Assembly: GCF_038502225.1 (NCBI RefSeq)
Contig: NC_091311.1
Location: 37,758,572-37,822,571, forward strand
Origin: Cherax quadricarinatus
Taxonomy: Eukaryota; Arthropoda; Malacostraca; Decapoda; Parastacidae
Reading direction: 5' to 3'
Length of the DNA stretch: 64,000 nt
Position numbers and translations under genes: made by a program. Below the pieces are notes generated by a model. It ran no database searches. It was not told where the DNA came from and saw only the letters and a list, made by a program, of their open reading frames with translations. Of the stretch, positions 33,555-44,500 are shown piece by piece (within the stretch, counting starts at the first letter, position 1; every line of letters begins with the position of its first letter).

Positions 33555-33727
33555 TGTAATTTGTTTACTGTAATTTTTACCACTGAATATATCATTGCTT
33601 AGTTAATCTTAAGTTAATTTTTAGCCTGCCCATAATGCTCTGCATACAAGGGGCTTTTGGCATGTACACCCAAATACCATAATTCCTTGTACAACTATGT
33701 ATCAGGTCCAAATAAAAATTATTATTA
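33555..33727 (+). mobile_element. LINE D 3' end fragment
   Basis: ATTGCTTAGTTAATCTTAAG, GCCTGCCCATAATGCTCTGC and GGCTTTTGGCATG match the 3' untranslated end of LINE D (15200-15290) on the opposite strand. The tail is AAATAAAAATTATTATTA. Confidence 0.75.
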
Positions 33728-34429
33728 CAAGACTGCTATCCCAGCAACCCAATCTCTGACCAGGTCTCATAAATTAGAAAGGAAATATTACAAGAGTAAG
33801 AATAGTTAATAATCACTCAGGAAAGTAATGTTCTAAAGCCTTATCTGTCATTTTACAAATCTGAGACAAAAATAAGAGACCAGCATTCCTGCCAGACTGC
33901 AAAATACTGAATGAGCTTTTACTCTACACACACAACAGGATGGAAGTACAGGAGGGCCCCGCTTTACAGCGTTTTGCTAATACAGTGGTTTCCAATTACA
34001 GTAGTCTCCCCAAATTCATGGGGGTTACGTTCTAAGACCACCCCTAAATATGCCCCCAAAACACTTTAATTTCAAATTCAGCTTCACACATCACCCTAAA
34101 AAAAAAAAAATGAATGTAAAGATAAACCTGTATACAGCACTACACTGCTATGTCTCCCACAGTGCTAGAATGTAAAATACTGTTACTCCCATATGTACTG
34201 TAATTCATGCAAGCCCACTTTCTTTGGTATACTGTAATTCATGAAACCCCATTTTCTTTGGTATATGTACTGTAAATAAATGGTAATAATTTAATTTAGT
34301 AAAAGTAAATTTAAATGTAGGGGTACTTACCGATATATGGAAATTTTGCTGAATTTACGTTAATAATTGTTACAAAATTACTAAATTATATTTTTCTGAT
34401 TATTTAGCATTTTTAAAAAGCATAAAATT

Positions 34430-35205
34430 TTTTTTTTTTTTTTTTCAACAAGTCGGTCGTCTCCCACCGAGGCAGGGTGACCCAAAAAAAAGAAAGAAAA
34501 TCCCCAAAAAGAAAATACTTTCATCATCATTCAACACTTTCACCACACTCACACATTATCACTGCTTTTGCAGAGGTGCTCAGAATACAACAGTTTAGAA
34601 GCATATACGTATAGAGATACACAACATATCCCTCCAAACTGCCAATATCCCAAACCCCTCCTTTAAAGTGCAGGCATTGTACTTCCCATTTCCAGGACTC
34701 AAGTCCGACTATATGAAAATAACCGGTTTCCCTGAATCCCTTCACTAAATATTACCCTGCTCACACTCCAACAGATCGTCAGGTCCCAAGTATCATTCGT
34801 CTCCATTCACTCCTATCTAACACGCTCATGCACGCTTGCTGGAAGTCCAAGCCCCTCACCCACAAAACCTCCTTTACCCCCTCTTTCCAACCCTTTCGAG
34901 GACGACCCCTACCCCTCTTTCCTTCCCCTATAGATTTATATGCTTTCCATGTCATTCTACTTTGATCCATTCTCTCTAAATGACCAAACCACCTCAACAA
35001 CTCCTCTTCTGCCCTCTGACTAATGCTTTTATTAACTCCACACCTTCTCCTAATTTTCACACTCCGAATTTTCTGCATAATATTTACACCACACATTGCC
35101 CTTAGACAGGACATCTCCACTGCCTCCAACCGTCTCCTCGCTGCTGCATTTACCACCCAAGCTTCACATCCATATAAGAGTGTTGGTACTACTATACTTA
35201 TATAT
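34430..35205 (-). mobile_element. RTE-like LINE 3' fragment
   Basis: From the poly(T) at 34430 the minus strand carries the 3' untranslated region, then coding sequence reading MVNAAARRRLEAVEMSC, RAMCGVNIMQKIRS, LLRWFGHLERM and GRGRPRKGWKEGVKEVL. These match the C-terminus of the protein at 41844-44750. It is truncated upstream. Confidence 0.9.
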
Positions 35206-35227
35206 ATTACTTATATATATTACCATA

Positions 35228-35372
35228 AAAAAAGGAGGGGTGTAAATGTTGCAGTTTAAAAACTGTGTAAAGCACCCTTCTGGCAAGACAATGATGGTGA
35301 AAGTTATTCTTTTTCAGGCCACCCTGCCTTGGTGGGAATCAGCCAGTGTGATAATAATAATAAAAAAAAATT
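35228..35372 (+). mobile_element. RTE-like LINE 3' tail, opposite orientation
   Basis: GGAGGGGTGTAAATGTTGCA, CTTCTGGCAAGACAATGATG and CAGGCCACCCTGCCTTGGTG followed by an ATAATAATAAAA tail form the 3' end of the same LINE, facing away from the minus-strand fragment next to it. Because both pieces contain the 3' end, they are two insertions. Confidence 0.85.
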
Positions 35373-35959
35373 CTGCAAATATACGGGGATTTCCGCGAGC
35401 AATTATTAGTTAGGTTTTAAGAAAAAAATCTGCAAATTACTGAAGCCCCAAATTCACGAGGGTTTACCATATACCCATTCTTCCTTTATTCAAACTTCCT
35501 ACAATAAATATATTCACCACTCGCTATAAGCTAAGGATGAAAATATTTTAAGGTAAGTAATGTGTGTGTGCTGTATATCCACTTTTTAGGTCTAGCTATA
35601 TTGCTCACTTAATATATGATAGCATAAACATATTTATCAGGCCTTTATATTTATTTGAAAGTTAAAAAAAGCTATGATTCATTTTACAGTGATTTCTGCT
35701 TTACAGTGGTAGCCTGGAACCTAACCTGCTGTACAAGCAGAGCCTGCCTGTACTTCCTTGGATAGTTACTGGTTACTAATCTACAAAAAACTGTACTAGC
35801 AATTCACTACCTACCTTATGCAATAAAAAATAGCAAGGTACTGAATAAAACATTTTTAGAAATGGGTTTTCATACTCCTTACAGACTAGATAATTTAGTT
35901 TTTCTTACCCTTGCAACAAAACTCTTTTTGACTGCTAATAAATACTCAGGGTGCATTAC

Positions 35960-36132
35960 CTTCTAGAAGATCCATGGAGATGCCTTCCACATACATGTCC
36001 CACCAACGCTGGTGCCTGGCTGTCCTTCCATTCCAATCCGTTACTTCAAATTTACTTAATTTTCCTGCCAGATACATCAGTGCAATGGCAATGATCTCTG
36101 GTTCCCACTGGAGGCATAGTGTTGTGCACAGG
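35960..36132 (-). CDS. CCNK: Cyclin K exon, second cyclin repeat
   Basis: This internal exon of 173 bp encodes LCTTLCLQWEPEIIAIALM, YLAGKLSKFEVTDWNGR and RWWDMYVEGISMDLLE. It is the core of the second cyclin fold, which packs against CDK12/CDK13. The acceptor reads TTTTTAAG before 36132 and the donor is GTAATG from 35959. The first base completes a Ser codon split with the upstream exon (AG + C). The last base starts the Asp codon completed at 26674. The protein matches animal cyclin K almost residue for residue in the LCTTL-LQWEPEIIA block (recalled from the family, not aligned). The downstream intron is about 9.3 kb. Confidence 0.95.
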
Positions 36133-36940
36133 CTTAAAAATAAAAAGTTATAAAAATACAGATTGTAATATATAAATTTAAATTCATTACAATATTCAGA
36201 GACAAGGTAAATGTAAATATTAATGCTAGATAAGACTTCTACAGTATTTATCTCTTGCTACCCCTCCTTCCTTTTCATTTATGCAAATGGGATATGAAAT
36301 ATTAATATTTACTAAAGGTGCTAAACTTGTCCATACACAACTCCAGAACCTTATTTCCAAAATGTGGCATTTACAAAACCTACAAAATACCATAAGTATT
36401 TAGTGTTCTTTGGAGACAGAACAAATTCAGGAGAAAACCTAGAAACCTTAAAAAGAGCAGACATTACTTTTTTTTCAGAGGCAGCAGCAGAGAAATTAAA
36501 AAAAAAAAAAAAAATTAGACATGTAGCAATATCACAAGTCTTTCAAACAGTTTATGAAAGCACTACCTGCAGCAAGCTCATGCCCATCACAACTACTGGT
36601 AATCACTTTATATATAAGGATTCATTTATGCTGCCTTTTGTGCTCAAGTGTCATTTATTGTTTTTTTTTTCTTGCTGTAATGATAGATACTTTGGAAGTA
36701 TATATAGAAACTTCCAAAACAGAATATGTGGCTACAGGACCCTCACTAGATTAGCTAAACCTTTGTCAACTACAAGATTACATTCCGAAACTAAAGATCA
36801 TCTGTTAAGTACCAGTAACTTTAAAGTTAGTTAGAGCACAAGATAACTGGATTTGAGAATTTTAGGGAGCTCAAACTTGAGCTCAGTGACTACACTTCAG
36901 TATTTGAATTGTTTACTTTGATAAGGTTGTGTCCCCCTGT
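36133..36940. other. CCNK intron, no gene recognised
   Basis: A 156-codon plus frame at 36364-36834 crosses poly(A) and poly(T) tracts and shows no domain. The last 160 bp belong to the inverted duplication described at 36778-40672. Confidence 0.45.
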
Positions 36941-36941
36941 A

Positions 36942-37401
36942 CAGGTCTCCCTCAACATTCACGAGGGTTAGGGGATCAAGAGCCTCGCGAATGTTGAAAA
37001 ACCGTGAATGTTTGGTGCCCCAAAATATTGTAGGGAAATATAATACAATACTGCTTCCTTAACTTGTTGAACCATGAACAATCATAAAATACATGAAAAC
37101 ATCGTAAATTGTACTAAATACATACGTTATGCCTTAACAACATGTATGTTATTAAATACCACTGCCTCCACCACTGCAAGTCCCTACTACCCTCCCTCTG
37201 ACCCCCACAACTGGCAGCCAGCCCTCCCACCACTGTGTGGTGAGTGTTTTGTTTGTTCATTATTTGCTATTAAACTACAGTATAAATAATGTCAACCCAT
37301 TTATGACTGCATATTGGAATGGCTATTCGGACAGGTATTGGAAGGTGACATCATGTGTTTACTCTTGAACACAGCAAAGAATCAAACATTTCTGCTACTG
37401 C

Positions 37402-37455
<54 letters not shown>

Positions 37456-37913
37456 CGATAGAATTGAAGAAGGAAATTGTACAAAAATACGAGGGTTGAA
37501 GCAGTGGTGGAGGAAGTGGTTGACGTAGCGTCAGTGTGGCTTTGTTTATGCTGGAGTGAGTATTAGTCTCCGTGCTCTTCCAAACATTTCACAATAATTC
37601 ATTGTATTTGGTGCTTGTAGATTGAGTGTGACTGGAGTGGTTGAGGCAGTGGTAGAGGCAGTGGTAGAGGCAGTGGGTGAGGCAGCAGTTGAGGCAGTGG
37701 TAGAGGCAGTGGGTGAGGCAGTGGGTGAGGCAGTGGGTGAGGCAATGGTAGAGGCAGTGATATAGGCAGTGATAGAGGCAGTGGGTGAGGCAGTGATAGA
37801 GGCAGTGATAGAGGCAGGGAGGGAGGCAGTGATAGGGGCAGTGATAGAGGCAGTGGTATTTACTAACATATATGTTATAAATAATAATAGTACATGTTAA
37901 TATTAATAACATT

Positions 37914-37956
<43 letters not shown>

Positions 37957-38466
37957 GTTATTCATAATGTACTATTATTATTTATAATATATATGTTAGT
38001 AAATATCACTGCCTCTACCACTGTCTCACCCACTGCCTCTACCACTGCCTCTACCACTGCCTCTACCACTGCCTCACCCACTGCCTCTACCACTGCCTTT
38101 ATCACTGCCTCTACCACTGCCTCTACCACTGCCTCACCCACTGCCTCTACCACTGCCTTTATCACTGCCTCAACCACTGCCTCTTCCACTGCCTCAACTG
38201 CTGCCTCACCCAATGCCTCTATCACTGCCTCTATCACTGCTTCACCCACTGCCTTTACCACTGCCTCTATCACTGCCTCAACCACTCCAGTCACACTCGA
38301 TCTACAAGCACCAAATACAATGAATTATTGTGAAATGTTTGGAAGAGCACGGAGACTAATACTCACTCCAGCATAAACAAAGCCACACTGACGCTGCGTC
38401 AACCACTTCCTCCACCACTGCTTCAACCCTCGTATTTTTGTACAATTTCCTTCTTCAATTCTATCG

Positions 38467-38529
<63 letters not shown>

Positions 38530-38878
38530 TAATATTATTATTATTAGCAGTAGCAGAAATGTTTGATTCTTTGCTGTGTTCAAGAGTAAACACACGATGT
38601 CACCTTCCAATACCTGTCCGAATAGCCATTCTAATATGCAGTCATGGATGGGTTTACATTATTTATACTGTAGTTTAATAGCAAATAATGAACAAACAAA
38701 ACACTCACCACACAGTGGTGGGAGGGCTGGCTGCCAGTTGCAGGGGTCGGAGGGAGGGTAGTAAGGACTCGTGGCGGTAACCTTAAATATGATTTGGCAG
38801 CTGGGAATTTGGCGGTTGGGAATTCACGAATGTGTGAAGCCCGCGAAAGTTGAAAACGCGAATGTTGAGGGAGACCTG
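36942..38878. mobile_element. mariner-type hairpin element with minisatellite arms
   Basis: TA flanks the termini CAGGTCTCCCTCAACATTC (36942) and its inverted match ending at 38878. The two halves are reverse complements almost throughout: terminal parts, (TAA)n tracts, a 24-bp-type GCAGTGGTAGAGGCAGTGG minisatellite and its complement, and a central ATA tract near 37918-37953. The long frames in the arms are repeat artefacts. No transposase is present. It inserted in one arm of an inverted duplication whose other arm keeps the empty site. Confidence 0.85.
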
Positions 38879-39317
38879 TAGAAGTTTTCTCTCTGTGTTG
38901 ACTTTGATCCACCCACTGTCCAGTTTAGTCAGTTTTGGCTTGCCCTCATTCATTTTATACATCTCTACTTCTTTAGTCTTTAATATTTTAACTTAGTGTT
39001 TGAATTATTCACAATTTTTATCTTGCATCATTGTTCAAGAATTACTATTAGATAATTATGGCAAAAATCACAGAGGCTTAAGAAGGAAAGCAAAATAAAG
39101 ATGTAGTGTACATTATAAAGTTTTGATCCCCAAGTCTGACAGGCTAAACTTTGGAGAGAAAAAAAAAAAAAAGGGCAAAAATATCCATGGTAATAACAGT
39201 AATGAAGTTATGTTAAGTCTGAGGTCTAACGTATAAAAACACGTGCTGATGGTGCGTTCTGCATTTTTTATCACCGACGCAGGTGACTGGCAGGTTTGGG
39301 AGTCAGCTAAAACAAAT

Positions 39318-39403
39318 TATCATACATAATAAAATGTGTATAAATTACCCAGGATAACTCAAAAAAGAGTCAGACAAGTGACTTATTTCCATTGGGGTCC
39401 TTC
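39318..39403 (-). repeat. Dispersed retroelement 3' fragment
   Basis: AGTCAGACAAGTGACTTATT and TTCCATTGGGGTCCTT match the copy at 1821-1972. This copy lacks the AAGT tail. Confidence 0.6.
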
Positions 39404-40084
39404 CTTGATTTTCACTTAATGATTCTTCAGTTTTCTTGTGCTTAGCAGTATTTTTGTGTCTTTCACTGTCACTTAATTTAGCTGCAACTGAACATTTGCA
39501 GGACACACTCAATTGAGTCACGTACAATACGTAAACTTCACCTGACTGACCGTGTTTTCTTTCTACTCTCTGTCTGGATGCATGCAAGTGGATGTGTCTA
39601 TGGCTAGGACTGCATATTGATTTGTGATGGAGTTTTCATGCATTTTAAAAATATTTTGTTTTTAAGTTTACTGATTTTACTGTTTAATAAGATTACATTT
39701 TTACTGCAACATGACCAAAACAAACCTATGGCGTGCAAATGGCAGCTTCTGTGTATTACTGCCGTATCGTACTTTAACTAAGTGCCGTATCTCACTACTG
39801 TTTTTTAATGTATCTTACTGCCATATTTTACCATATCTTACTATCATTTGATGGTAAACAAGTGAACTGGCCTACCAATACTACTGTAGTTCATTCAACT
39901 CCATCACCTGGTTTACCTCGCCCTACTGCTGCTAAGTACCAACAAATTTTTTATGAATATTTTTGTTATTTATTCATAGTTTACACGATTCATTATTGGG
40001 TCATATACAGGAGCTTAGTTTACTGTTTAGTATCAAAAAATTTTTCTAGGTTTAGGTCGAGACTTCTGAGCAAAGCAGGTGTGA

Positions 40085-40150
40085 CTTGGACCTGCCAGTA
40101 TGGACCAGTAGGCCTGCTGCAGTACTCCTTCTTTCTCATATTTTTATGTA
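40085..40150 (+). mobile_element. CR1-type LINE 3' end fragment
   Basis: GGACCTGCCAGTATGGACCA, GTAGGCCTGCTGCAGTACTC and CTTCTTTCTCAT parallel the 3' end of CR1 copy A (10082-10140). Confidence 0.65.
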
Positions 40151-40839
40151 ACCTTTGGGCTCCAAGATGCTGGGTAAGTGTATTTGACTTCTCTTAGAAG
40201 AAAAAATAGCATCTTTAATGTCATAAAATATAGTAATACATGAAGGTGAAAGCATTTTTTCTTGTAAAATATATTCATTATCAATGTTTCAGTGAAACAA
40301 TCGCCATCAAGATCTGTGAAAAAATCATAACTCTTGAACAATGATGCAAGATAAAAAACTGTGAATAATTCAAACACTAAAATAAGTTAAAATATGAATG
40401 ACTAAAAAACTAGATGTATTAAATGAATATGAGGGCAAGCCAAAACTGACTAAACTATACAGTGGGTGGATCGAGGTCGACACTGAGAGAAAACTTATAC
40501 AGGGGGGGGGGGAGGACAACCATATCAAAGTAAACAATCCCAATATTGAAGTGTAGTCACTGAGCTCAAGTTTGAGCTCCTTAAAATTCTCAAATCCAGT
40601 TATCTTGTGCTCTAACTAACTTTAAAGTTACTGGTACTTAACAGATGATCTTTAGTTTTAGAATGTAGTGTAATCAACAGATTCTGCCCATTACTTCTGA
40701 ATCGGGTGACCCAGCAGATTTAGTCTTGTATTTTTGAAGTCCATTAAGTCAAAGATTTCTTGCATGTTCCTAGCTATACACATGACTGGTTCCAATGGTT
40801 TTTTTACTCTCTCAGCTTAGCCTTAAACCAGAGTTTCCT

Positions 40840-41035
40840 GTTAGCTGCCTGATCAACCAGGCTGTTGATACCAATGCTCCAAGGACCTACAGGGCTATCA
40901 CAACCTGGCAAATAAGGCACTCTGAGCATATAATGTTCCAGTTTCTTCATGAAAACTTCAACCTTTATTTTAACAATATTTTTTATATCTGCTGGTAGTA
41001 ATCTAAAAATTCCTGGACTACAAATAACCTATAGG
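40840..41035 (-). mobile_element. Old LINE 3' fragment
   Basis: GCCTGATCAACCAGGCTGTT is the reverse complement of the conserved LINE tail motif seen at 7495-7515 and 838-855. The following sequence has no readable frame. It is tentative. Confidence 0.4.
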
Positions 41036-41585
41036 TGATGGAACATGGGTTGGATCATTGAAGATAATAGCAAGTGTGCATTCATGATTTGGTTAAAGCT
41101 GTAATTAAGCCCCACAATTACCCTTCATTCAACTGGTCCTCCACCACAAAAATGAGGAGATACAGTGCCTGCAAACGAAATCATTGAAAACATAGTTAAC
41201 ATTTTATTATACATGAAAAGCAATAAAAGAATTGAAATAATCTGAAAATTAACTTACTTTAATCTGTTAATCTAATGCTGGGTTATTCCGTCTATTGGTT
41301 TAATTCCTGAAGGCATACTATTAAGAGATTCTTGAAATAATCAGTCCACTGTGATCCAAGTTTCCTACATTTTGAGGGGAAAAAAAAAAAAAAGCCTTCT
41401 CTTTGACATTTAGCTTACAGGGCTGTCAAATAATCCAACAGGAAATTTCAAAATGGAATGGGAGGGGGGGGGGAGGAAGGGCACACAAAGATGCTGCCTC
41501 CTACAGCAATTCCAAAGTAACTGAAGGCAAAAGATGGATGGAAGTTGCTGCTGGCATGTGTATGAGCTGTCTGACAAACCATCAA

Positions 41586-44500
41586 TTTATTTTTTTTTTT
41601 ATTATCACACCGGCCGATTCCCACCAAGGCAGGGTGGCCCGAAAAAGAAAAACTTCCACCATAATTCACTCCATCACTGTCTTGCCAGAAGGGTGCTTTA
41701 CACTACAGTTTTTAAACTGCAACATTAACACCCCTCCTTCAGAGTGCAGGCACTGTACTTCCCATCTCCAGGACTCAAGTCCGGCCTGCCGGTTTCCCTG
41801 AATCCCTTCATAAATGTTACTTTGCTCACACTCCAACAGCACGTCAAGTATTAAAAACCATTTGTCTCCATTCACTCCTATCAAACACGCTCACGCATGC
41901 CTGCTGGAAGTCCAAGCCCCTCGCACACAAAACCTCCTTTACCCCCTCCCTCCAACCCTTCCTAGGCCGACCCCTACCCCGCCTTCCTTCCACTACAGAC
42001 TGATACACTCTTGAAGTCATTCTGTTTCGCTCCATTCTCTCTACATGTCCGAACCACCTCAACAACCCTTCCTCAGCCCTCTGGACAACAGTTTTGGTAA
42101 TCCCGCACCTCCTCCTAACTTCCAAACTACGAATTCTCTGCATTATATTCACACCACACATTGCCCTCAGACATGACATCTCCACTGCCTCCAGCCTTCT
42201 CCTCGCTGCAACATTCATCACCCACGCTTCACACCCATATAAGAGCGTTGGTAAAACTATACTCTCATACATTCCCCTCTTTGCCTCCAAGGACAAAGTT
42301 CTTTGTCTCCACAGACTCCTAAGTGCACCACTCACTCTTTTTCCCTCATCAATTCTATGATTCACCTCATCTTTCATAGACCCATCCGCTGACACGTCCA
42401 CTCCCAAATATCTGAATACGTTCACCTCCTCCATACTCTCTCCCTCCAATCTGATATTCAATCTTTCATCACCTAATCTTTTTGTTATCCTCATAACCTT
42501 ACTCTTTCCTGTATTCACCTTTAATTTTCTTCTTTTGCACACCCTACCAAATTCATCCACCAATCTCTGCAACTTCTCTTCAGAATCTCCCAAGAGCACA
42601 GTGTCATCAGCAAAGAGCAGCTGTGACAACTCCCACTTTGTGTGTGATTCTTTATCTTTTAACTCCACGCCTCTTGCCAAGACCCTCGCATTTACTTCTC
42701 TTACAACCCCATCTATAAATATATTAAACAACCACGGTGACATCACACATCCTTGTCTAAGGCCTACTTTTACTGGGAAAAAATTTCCCTCTTTCCTACA
42801 TACTCTAACTTGAGCCTCACTATCCTCGTAAAAACTCTTCACTGCTTTCAGTAACCTACCTCCTACACCATACACTTGCAACATCTGCCACATTGCCCCC
42901 CTATCCACCCTGTCATACGCCTTTTCCAAATCCATAAATGCCACAAAGACCTCTTTAGCCTTATCTAAATACTGTTCACTTATATGTTTCACTGTAAACA
43001 CCTGGTCCACACACCCCCTACCTTTCCTAAAGCCTCCTTGTTCATCTGCTATCCTATTCTCCGTCTTACTCTTAATTCTTTCAATTATAACTCTACCATA
43101 CACTTTACCAGGTACACTCAACAGACTTATCCCCCTATAATTTTTGCACTCTCTTTTATCCCCTTTGCCTTTATACAAAGGAACTATGCATGCTCTCTGC
43201 CAATCCCTAGGTACCTTACCCTCTTCCATACATTTATTAAATAATTGCACCAACCACTCCAAAACTATATCCCCACCTGCTTTTAACATTTCTATCTTTA
43301 TCCCATCAATCCCGGCTGCCTTACCCCCTTTCATTTTACCTACTGCCTCACGAACTTCCCCCACACTCACAACTGGCTCTTCCTCACTCCTACAAGATGT
43401 TATTCCTCCTTGCCCTATACACGAAATCACAGCTTCCCTATCTTCATCAACATTTAACAATTCCTCAAAATATTCCTTCCATCTTCCCAATACCTCTAAC
43501 TCTCCATTTAATAACTCTCCTCTCCTATTTTTAACTGACAAATCCATTTGTTCTCTAGGCTTTCTTAACTTGTTAATCTCACTCCAAAACTTTTTCTTAT
43601 TTTCAACAAAATTTGTTGATAACATCTCACCCACTCTCTCATTTGCTCTCTTTTTACATTGCTTCACCACTCTCTTAACTTCTCTCTTTTTCTCCATATA
43701 CTCTTCCCTCCTTGCATCACTTCTACTTTGTAAAAACTTCTCATATGCTAACTTTTTCTCCCTTACTACTCTCTTTACATCATCATTCCACCAATCGCTC
43801 CTCTTCCCTCCTGCACCCACTTTCCTGTAACCACAAACTTCTGCTGAACACTCTAACACTACATTTTTAAACCTACCCCATACCTCTTCGACCCCATTGC
43901 CTATGCTCTCATTAGCCCATCTATCCTCCAATAGCTGTTTATATCTTACCCTAACTGCCTCCTCTTTTAGTTTATAAACCTTCACCTCTCTCTTCCCTGA
44001 TGCTTCTATTCTCCTTGTATCCCATCTACCTTTTACTCTCAGTGTAGCTACAACTAGAAAGTGATCTGATATATCTGTGGCCCCTCTATAAACATGTACA
44101 TCCTGAAGTCTACTCAACAGTCTTTTATCTACCAATACATAATCCAACAAACTACTGTCATTTCGCCCTACATCATATCGTGTATACTTATTTATCCTCT
44201 TTTTCTTAAAATATGTATTACCTATAACTAAACCCCTTTCTATACAAAGTTCAATCAAAGGGCTCCCATTATCATTTACACCTGGCACCCCAAACTTACC
44301 TACCACACCCTCTCTAAAAGTTTCTCCTACTTTAGCATTCAAGTCCCCTACCACAATTACTCTCTCACTTGGTTCAAAGGCTCCTATACATTCACTTAAC
44401 ATCTCCCAAAATCTCTCTCTCTCCTCTGCATTCCTCTCTTCTCCAGGTGCATACACGCTTATTATGACCCACTTCTCGCATCCAACCTTTACTTTAATCC

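Larger units (their letters stand above)
33999..35469. mobile_element. mariner-like element, inner, with LINE insertions
   Basis: It starts CAGTAGTCTCCCCAAATTC after TA. The right end, inverted, reads TGGTAAACCCTCGTGAATTT next to TA. The ends are only loosely alike. About 0.5 kb of its own non-coding sequence remains around the LINE fragments at 34430-35372. Confidence 0.5.
33949..35750. mobile_element. mariner-like element, outer
   Basis: The termini CAGGAGGGCCCCGCTTTAC (33949) and, inverted, CAGGCAGGCTCTGCTTGTAC (to 35750) are flanked by TA. The inner right part (35540-35640) matches the interior of the 372-bp element at 46680-47051, so they are one family. It holds an inner TA element and two RTE-like LINE fragments. 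Confidence 0.7.
36778..40672. repeat. Inverted duplication around the hairpin element
   Basis: The sequence 36778-36941 plus 38881-39075 is the reverse complement, with moderate divergence, of 40310-40672. Shared blocks include AGTTAGTTAGAGCACAAG / CTTGTGCTCTAACTAACT and GAGGGCAAGCCAAAACTGAC in the right arm. The right arm has no hairpin element at the matching point near 40500. Confidence 0.8.

Noticed and set aside
34430..35372. A single LINE insertion with 5' inversion (twin priming)
   Set aside because: Both oppositely oriented pieces contain the 3' untranslated end. Twin priming would give non-overlapping parts of the element.
36364..36834. A 156-codon plus-strand frame
   Set aside because: It crosses homopolymer tracts, has no domain and ends inside the inverted duplication. 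The coding signal is weak.
37546..38376. Frames of 107-160 codons rich in Thr-Ala-Ser repeats
   Set aside because: They are translations of the minisatellite arms of the hairpin element on both strands.
42094..43830. Several plus-strand frames of 86-228 codons
   Set aside because: They are antisense shadows of the intact RTE-like reverse-transcriptase frame.
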